The translations under genes were made by a program, and so were the position numbers. Shown here in pieces: positions 59,725 to 64,000 of a stretch of DNA of 64,000 nt. Below the pieces are notes generated by a model. That model saw only the letters and a program-made list of their open reading frames with translations, did no database searches and had not been told where the DNA came from. The stretch comes from Tardiphaga sp. P9-11 (GTDB taxonomy: Bacteria; Pseudomonadota; Alphaproteobacteria; Rhizobiales; Xanthobacteraceae): contig NZ_NPKQ01000005.1 of the NCBI RefSeq assembly GCF_008329525.1, forward strand, positions 1 through 64,000, read 5' to 3'. Each line of letters starts with the position of its first letter. The first letter of the stretch is position 1.

Positions 59725-61125
59725 ATGATGAAATCTGCGACGAAGATGGCGCGTAGCCTGACATGCGGTGTAGCTGCGTTCGGCGTGGTTTTGCTCGTCG
59801 GTGGGTGGCCCGATGCGGCGCAGGCGCAGGGCAAGAGCGGCCCTTTCAGCCTGTTCGACAACATCTTCACGGGATCGTCCCAGACCCAGGATCCGCCGCC
59901 GCAGGCGGCCGTGCCCGGCGCGCAGGGTGCGCAACCGTGGAGCGGCGAGGACGGCGCATCCGGCCATCCGCTGATGACTGCACAGGCGATCCGCGAAGCT
60001 GCCAATAATTTCGACAACTGCATTGCCGGGCTGTGGCCTGATGCCGCACGCCGCGGCATCTCGCAGGACAGCTACCAGCGCTTCACGGCCGGGCTGACGC
60101 CGGATCTCCGAATCATGGACCTGATGGATTCGCAGCCGGAATTCACCAAGGCGATCTGGGAATATCTCGACATTCTGGTGAACGACAACCGCATGGCCAA
60201 GGGTCGTGAGGTGCTGGCGAAATACAAGACGATCTTCGATGCGGCCGAGAAGGCTTATGGCGTCGATCGCTACATCGTCGCGTCGATCTGGGGCATCGAG
60301 TCGAACTACTCGACGATGATCGGCGATCGCAGCGTTCTGCGCTCGACGGCGACGCTGGCCTGCGTTGGCCGCCGCCAGGCCTATTTCAAGGATGAGTTTC
60401 TGGTTGCTCTGGAAATCCTGCATCGCGGCGACCTGCGGGTCGAACAGATGCGCGGCTCTTGGGCTGGCGCATTCGGTCCGACCCAGTTCATGCCGACCGC
60501 TTTCAAGCGCTTCGCGGTGGACGGCGATGGCGATGGCCGCCGCGACGTGGTCGACAACCCGACCGATCTGATTTTCTCGACCGCCAACAATCTCAAGAAG
60601 GACGGCTGGCAGAGTGGTCAGACCTGGGGCTACGAGGTCGTGGTGCCACAGGGCTTCAACTACATGCTGGCCGACAAGGCAAAGGCAATGACGCTGCCGC
60701 AATGGGAGCAACTCGGCCTCAAGCGCGCCAACAACCAGCCGTTTCCGCGCATGACGGAGAAGGCCTATCTGCTCGCACCCGCCGGCGCCCAGGGGCCGGG
60801 CTTCCTGATGCTGACGAATTTTCGCGTCATCATGAAATACAATCCCGCCGAGGCCTATGCGATGGCCATCGGCCATTTCGCCGATCGGCTGCGCGGCGGT
60901 TCGCCTTTCGTGCAGCCATGGCCGCGTCAGGAGCGCGTGCTGTCTCGCGCCGAGCGGCTGGAGCTGCAGCAGATGCTGGCGCAGCGCGGCCTCTATAAGG
61001 GCACGCCGGACGGCCAGTTCGGCGGCCAGACCCGTGAAGCCTTGCGCAACTTCCAGGCCTCCGTCGGCGCGCCGGCCGACGGCTTCGCGTCGTCGGAGAT
61101 GCTGGATCGTCTCAGGGCGAGATAA
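59725..61125 (+). CDS. Lytic murein transglycosylase (MltB-like) with peptidoglycan-binding domain
   Basis: This protein (466 aa from ATG 59725; 59728 is also possible) cleaves peptidoglycan glycan strands. After an N-terminal signal peptide (core about 12-25), the SLT_2 domain holds the catalytic Glu in SIWGIESNYS (about 192-201), then GPTQFMPTAFKRFAVDGDGDGRRD and ANNLKKDGW. A C-terminal PG_binding_1 module runs from about 405 (LQQMLAQRGLYKG, DGQFGGQTREALRNFQ). The open frame extends to 59641 but lacks a signal there. A long minus-strand frame over it is a shadow. Confidence 0.92.
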   Translation: MMKSATKMARSLTCGVAAFGVVLLVGGWPDAAQAQGKSGPFSLFDNIFTGSSQTQDPPPQAAVPGAQGAQPWSGEDGASGHPLMTAQAIREAANNFDNCIAGLWPDAARRGISQDSYQRFTAGLTPDLRIMDLMDSQPEFTKAIWEYLDILVNDNRMAKGREVLAKYKTIFDAAEKAYGVDRYIVASIWGIESNYSTMIGDRSVLRSTATLACVGRRQAYFKDEFLVALEILHRGDLRVEQMRGSWAGAFGPTQFMPTAFKRFAVDGDGDGRRDVVDNPTDLIFSTANNLKKDGWQSGQTWGYEVVVPQGFNYMLADKAKAMTLPQWEQLGLKRANNQPFPRMTEKAYLLAPAGAQGPGFLMLTNFRVIMKYNPAEAYAMAIGHFADRLRGGSPFVQPWPRQERVLSRAERLELQQMLAQRGLYKGTPDGQFGGQTREALRNFQASVGAPADGFASSEMLDRLRAR

Positions 61126-61194
61126 GCGCCCTGAGCTGAGGTTTACGGCGCGTAATATTATACCGTAGCGCTGGAGCGAGTGCTGGGAAACACA

Positions 61195-61227
61195 AACGGG
61201 CGCGCTGCATCGCGCAGCGCACCCGTT
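61195..61227. terminator. Hairpin between converging transglycosylase and dioxygenase genes
   Basis: AACGGG/CCCGTT and GCGCTGC/GCAGCGC form a 13-bp stem with one C-A mismatch. On the minus strand TTTGTGTTT follows, so it may end the dioxygenase transcript; a clear T-run is lacking on the plus side. Confidence 0.5.
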
Positions 61228-61240
61228 CCTGAATCCAGGG

Positions 61241-62128
61241 CTATTCCGCGGCCTGCTGCGCCACGGTCGGCGCATTGCCTGCGACTGTGGCCCGTCGCAT
61301 GTCGCGCGGCTGCGACTGGTCGTAGCGGCGGACGCGATGCATGGTCTGGCGATTGTCCCATATCACGAGGTCATGCAGCGTCCATTTGTGGACATAAACG
61401 AATTGCGGCTGCGTCGCGTGCTCGTTGAGATCGCGCAATAGTACGCGGGCTTCCGGCACCGACATGCCATGGATCGCGCCGGCGTGGGATGAAAGATATA
61501 GCGACTTGCGGCCATGCACCGGATGCGTGCGCACCAGCCGTTGCAGCACCGGTTTGAACATCTCCTTCTCTTCGTCGGTGTAGTCGAGAAAGCCGAGCGC
61601 GCCGCGCGAGGTCATCAGCGAATGCTCGCAGATCATGTCCTCGATCTCGGCCTTGGTATCGCTGTCGAGGGCATCATAGGCGGCGCGCATGTCGGCGAAT
61701 TCGGTATTGCCGCCTTTCGGATTGACGACGCGCGCCGACAGCAGCGAGAATTTTGCCGGGATCGGCCGGAAGGAACTGTCGGAATGCCACAGGCAGTTGC
61801 CGAGATTGAACAGGTGTGTCCGGCTGTCTTTCGGCAGCGGTTTGCCGTCCTTGCCGAGATTGGATACGTCGGCGAGCCCCGATGTCAGCCGGTAGTCTTC
61901 CTTCTTGGTGACGGAGCCGCCTTTTCGATTTTCGCGCTCGCCGAAATTCTGCGCGAAAGCGAGTTGCTGCTCGTCGGTGATATCCTGCTTCGGGAATATC
62001 AGGACGGCATAGTCATCCATACCGCGCTCGATGGCTTCGGCGTCGTCGGGGCTGATTGGTCTGGTCAGATCGATGCCGGTCACTTCGCCGACGAACAGGG
62101 GATGCAGTTTGCGGATCGTCACGGGCAT
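61241..62128 (-). CDS. TauD/TfdA-family alpha-ketoglutarate dioxygenase
   Basis: This 295-aa Fe(II)/2-oxoglutarate oxygenase has the facial triad: His115-x-Asp117 (WHSDSSF) and a distal His near 262 (TMHRVRRYD), with the 2-oxoglutarate Arg about 10 residues later. Similar enzymes open with TauD-like TGIDLTRPIS (about 17-26). Substrates in the family include taurine, 2,4-D and other alkyl or aryloxy acids, which cannot be told apart here. It lies near an SDR gene pair and may act on a xenobiotic or natural acid. Confidence 0.9.
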   Translation of the reverse strand: MPVTIRKLHPLFVGEVTGIDLTRPISPDDAEAIERGMDDYAVLIFPKQDITDEQQLAFAQNFGERENRKGGSVTKKEDYRLTSGLADVSNLGKDGKPLPKDSRTHLFNLGNCLWHSDSSFRPIPAKFSLLSARVVNPKGGNTEFADMRAAYDALDSDTKAEIEDMICEHSLMTSRGALGFLDYTDEEKEMFKPVLQRLVRTHPVHGRKSLYLSSHAGAIHGMSVPEARVLLRDLNEHATQPQFVYVHKWTLHDLVIWDNRQTMHRVRRYDQSQPRDMRRATVAGNAPTVAQQAAE

Positions 62129-62257
62129 TGCAAATTTCCTCCGTGTGGAATGGTTGACCCATTCGATTGCGGCTTCCGGTCATCAATTCCAGTGACTTCG
62201 GCCGCTTGAGAAAAATGCTACGCCCGCAAAGTGTGAAGTCAACCGGCGCAAACGCCG

Positions 62258-63052
62258 TCATGCATTGCGGGCCATCAGGCCTCCGTCGACGGGAATGATT
62301 GCGCCGGTGATGTAGGACGCCGCCGGCAAGCAAAGGCTCAGCGTCATGTGTGCGACCTCTTCCGGATCTCCGTAGCGGCGCAGCACGGTGCGGCGTTTGG
62401 CGAAGATCACCTTGTGCTCGTCGCTGATACGCTCGGTGATTCCCGTCGTGATCGGGCCGGGACAGATGCAGTTGACTGTAATGCCATCGCGGCCGAGTTC
62501 CACTGCGAGCGAACGCGTGAGGCCGGTGACGCCGGCTTTCGCTGCGGAATAGGGACTGTGCAGTGCAGTGGCGCCAAGCGCTTCGGTGGAGGCGATATTC
62601 ACGATCCGCGGCGAGGGCGATTTGCGCAAGTGCGGCAGCGCCGCGCGGATGATGCGCTGGTGCGAGGTCAGCATCACGGCGATGGCACGATCCCATGCGG
62701 CGTCATAACCATCCTGGTCGATCGCGGTGCTCACCGAGATGCCGGCATTGTTGACGATGATATCGAGGCCGCCGAAATGCGCGGCGACGTCGCTGACCAC
62801 TGTGCGGATGCGATCGGGATCGGCAACGTCGAGCGTCCATGCATGCGCACTGCCGCCGCCCGATGTGATCGCATCCGACACTGCGGCAATCCCGTCCGCC
62901 GAAATATCCGTGACGGCAACATTAGCGCCTTCGTCGCCGAATACGCGTGCCGTCGCGCGGCCCATGCCGCTTGCAGCGCCGGTGACGAGGACTGTAAGGC
63001 CGCGCACCGAGCGGCTGAGTTGTTTGAAATCCGGCTGTTTGAAATCCGACAA
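62258..63052 (-). CDS. SDR-family oxidoreductase
   Basis: This protein (264 aa from TTG 63052) is a classical short-chain dehydrogenase: VLVTGAASGMGRATA (about 19-33), NNAG near 96-99, catalytic Ser in NIASTEA, and Tyr-Lys in PYSAAKAG. TTG 63052 is preferred because GGAGG lies five bases upstream, and the length then fits the family; the frame reaches 63127 without a good site. The C terminus YITGAIIPVDGGLMARNA is typical. Divergent from the second SDR at 63159. Substrate unknown; it might work with the neighbouring dioxygenase. Confidence 0.85.
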   Translation of the reverse strand: MSDFKQPDFKQLSRSVRGLTVLVTGAASGMGRATARVFGDEGANVAVTDISADGIAAVSDAITSGGGSAHAWTLDVADPDRIRTVVSDVAAHFGGLDIIVNNAGISVSTAIDQDGYDAAWDRAIAVMLTSHQRIIRAALPHLRKSPSPRIVNIASTEALGATALHSPYSAAKAGVTGLTRSLAVELGRDGITVNCICPGPITTGITERISDEHKVIFAKRRTVLRRYGDPEEVAHMTLSLCLPAASYITGAIIPVDGGLMARNA

Positions 63053-63158
63053 GGCATCCTCCGAATGTGCGCCTTCATGATGAGGCTTGATTGAAGGCTT
63101 GCACCGATCGACGGCGCGGTCAAACATGCGCTGATAAAATCAAGAAGGACAATCAGGG

Positions 63159-63893
63159 ATGAACGAACTCGATTTCAGCGGCCAGCAGGTGCTCATCGTC
63201 GGCGGATCCAGCGGCATCGGCAACGGCATGGCGCAGGCGTTTCGTGCGCGCGGCGCAAGCGTGCATGTGTGCGGTACGCGCGCGAAGGCCAGCGACTACA
63301 CGGTCGATGAGGGTTCCGATCTCGACGGGCTCGGCTACAGCCAGCTCGATGTGAGCAGTGCAGCGGCCATCGAGGTATTCGATCCGAAGCTCGCGCGGGT
63401 CGATGTGCTGATCCTCGCGCAGGGTGCGGTGATCTATCGTCGCGGCGAGTTCGAGATGGATGGCTTTCGCAAGGTGATGGAAGTCAACCTGATGAGCCTG
63501 ATGGGCTGCGCGACGAAGTTTCATGCACAGTTGAAGGCGAGCAAGGGGCGATTGATCATCGTCAGCTCGACCGCGGCCTATCACGCCACCAAGGGCAATC
63601 CCTCCTACAACGCATCGAAGACCGGCGCGGTTGGTCTCACGCGCACATTGGCGCAGGCGTGGTCGGAAGACGGCATTCGCGTCAACGGCATCGCGCCGGG
63701 GCTCGTTGACACCAAGATGACAAAGGTCACGACAGCGAATCCGAAGCGGTTGGAAGGTGCGATTGCCAGGATCCCGCTGCAGCGTCTTGGCACGCCTGCC
63801 GATATGGCCGGCGCCGCATTGTTCCTGGCGTCGCCGTTGTCATCCTATGTTTGCGGTCACACGCTCGTCGTCGATGGCGGTTTGATCCTTTAA
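63159..63893 (+). CDS. SDR-family oxidoreductase
   Basis: This 244-aa short-chain dehydrogenase has GGSSGIGNGMAQAFRARGA (15-33), LDVSS, a replaced NNAG region (LILAQGAV, about 84-91), catalytic Ser in IVSSTAAY and the Tyr-x3-Lys in SYNASKTGAVG (about 149-159). The normal NNAG is thus changed to AQGA here, a variation seen in some members. C terminus CGHTLVVDGGLIL is typical. It is divergent from the SDR at 62258-63052, so the two may share a promoter region of about 105 bp. Confidence 0.88.
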   Translation: MNELDFSGQQVLIVGGSSGIGNGMAQAFRARGASVHVCGTRAKASDYTVDEGSDLDGLGYSQLDVSSAAAIEVFDPKLARVDVLILAQGAVIYRRGEFEMDGFRKVMEVNLMSLMGCATKFHAQLKASKGRLIIVSSTAAYHATKGNPSYNASKTGAVGLTRTLAQAWSEDGIRVNGIAPGLVDTKMTKVTTANPKRLEGAIARIPLQRLGTPADMAGAALFLASPLSSYVCGHTLVVDGGLIL

Positions 63894-63916
63894 ATTCGCG
63901 GCGCCTACATCGCGAC

Positions 63917-63941
63917 GGAACCAGTACTGGCTTCAGGCATT
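63917..63941 (+). promoter_or_regulatory. Possible EcfG-type promoter of the CsbD-like gene
   Basis: GGAAC at 63917-63921, a 16-base spacer and CATT at 63938-63941 differ from the EcfG consensus (CGTT) at one position. The distance to the ATG at 63976 (34 bp) equals that at sodB. CsbD genes are typical general-stress genes. Confidence 0.4.
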
Positions 63942-63975
63942 ACACCGGCGAGAATTTCCTCACGGAGTAATGGAC

Positions 63976-64000
63976 ATGGACAAGGACCGTATTGCGGGCG
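63976..64000 (+). CDS. CsbD-like stress protein, N terminus (partial)
   Basis: Only the first eight codons are present: MDKDRIAG, preceded by GGAG eight bases before the ATG. CsbD-family proteins often begin MDKDRVxG, so this is a likely small stress-response protein; the right window edge cuts it. An ATG at 63970 is in frame but its ribosome site is too close. Confidence 0.5.

Noticed and set aside
59677-61275. A 532-codon open frame on the minus strand
   Set aside because: It lies opposite the lytic transglycosylase; the translation is full of Arg, His and Gln with no domain.

Overview
The window comes from a high-GC alphaproteobacterium, most likely of the Bradyrhizobium/Rhodopseudomonas/Afipia group (Nitrobacteraceae). 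Supporting signs are an initiator tRNA of alphaproteobacterial type, an ornithine decarboxylase/homospermidine synthase polyamine route with a long structured decarboxylase leader, a glxBCD-glnT cluster, palindromic intergenic repeats of the kind common in that family, and three exact GGAAC-N16-CGTT promoters, the consensus of the EcfG general-stress sigma factor. I ran no database search; family names rest on motifs I can read. No CRISPR array, prophage or plasmid origin was seen.

Layout. 1-2650: the 3' end of 5S rRNA and its terminator, two tandem paralogous secreted proteins, a small protein and ogt. 2730-8087: catabolic or house-keeping enzymes (GST, FAH, MBL hydrolase, two SDRs) and cvpA. 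8372-14217: initiator tRNA, an IS3-family scar, then a copper/silver-type RND efflux operon without an outer-membrane channel gene. 14296-17668: a TPR-methyltransferase fusion, a ribbon-helix-helix protein and an M29 aminopeptidase. 17720-23738: a glxA-type regulator, a divergent XRE-cupin regulator, and the glxB-glxC-glxD-glnT operon (glutamate synthase-like parts plus a type III glutamine synthetase). 23831-28739: DUF3095, DUF2147, GNAT, MFS, an iron-type superoxide dismutase behind an EcfG promoter, and crcB.

28760-33698: a zinc-acquisition operon behind a perfect Zur box: a His-rich membrane peptide, znuC, znuB, znuA, a COG0523 GTPase and a WD40 protein. 33859-37767: a LacI regulator, alpha/beta hydrolase and NTF2-like protein divergent from an MFS transporter, with two related operators. 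37894-39968: MgtC-like protein, a Pro-rich secreted protein behind an EcfG promoter, and acetoacetate decarboxylase. 40180-45295: polyamine region (homospermidine synthase, rnk, RidA, GNAT, ornithine decarboxylase with a leader of about 485 nt that contains a nested ORF).

45669-53642: small membrane protein, M3 peptidase, a DUF1007/NicO metal-export pair, hemH, SPFH/NfeD pair, and an HxlR regulator divergent from a carboxymuconolactone-decarboxylase-like gene over two 19-bp palindromes. 53649-64000: KpsF-type isomerase, beta-barrel outer-membrane protein, DUF7662-like protein, diguanylate cyclase, galU (EcfG promoter), lytic transglycosylase, TauD-type dioxygenase, two SDRs, and the first codons of a CsbD-like gene.

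The most notable regulatory themes are a local cluster of EcfG-type promoters (sodB, the Pro-rich protein, galU, possibly csbD), the Zur operon in which His-rich metal-binding sequence sits outside the solute-binding protein, and the decarboxylase leader RNA.
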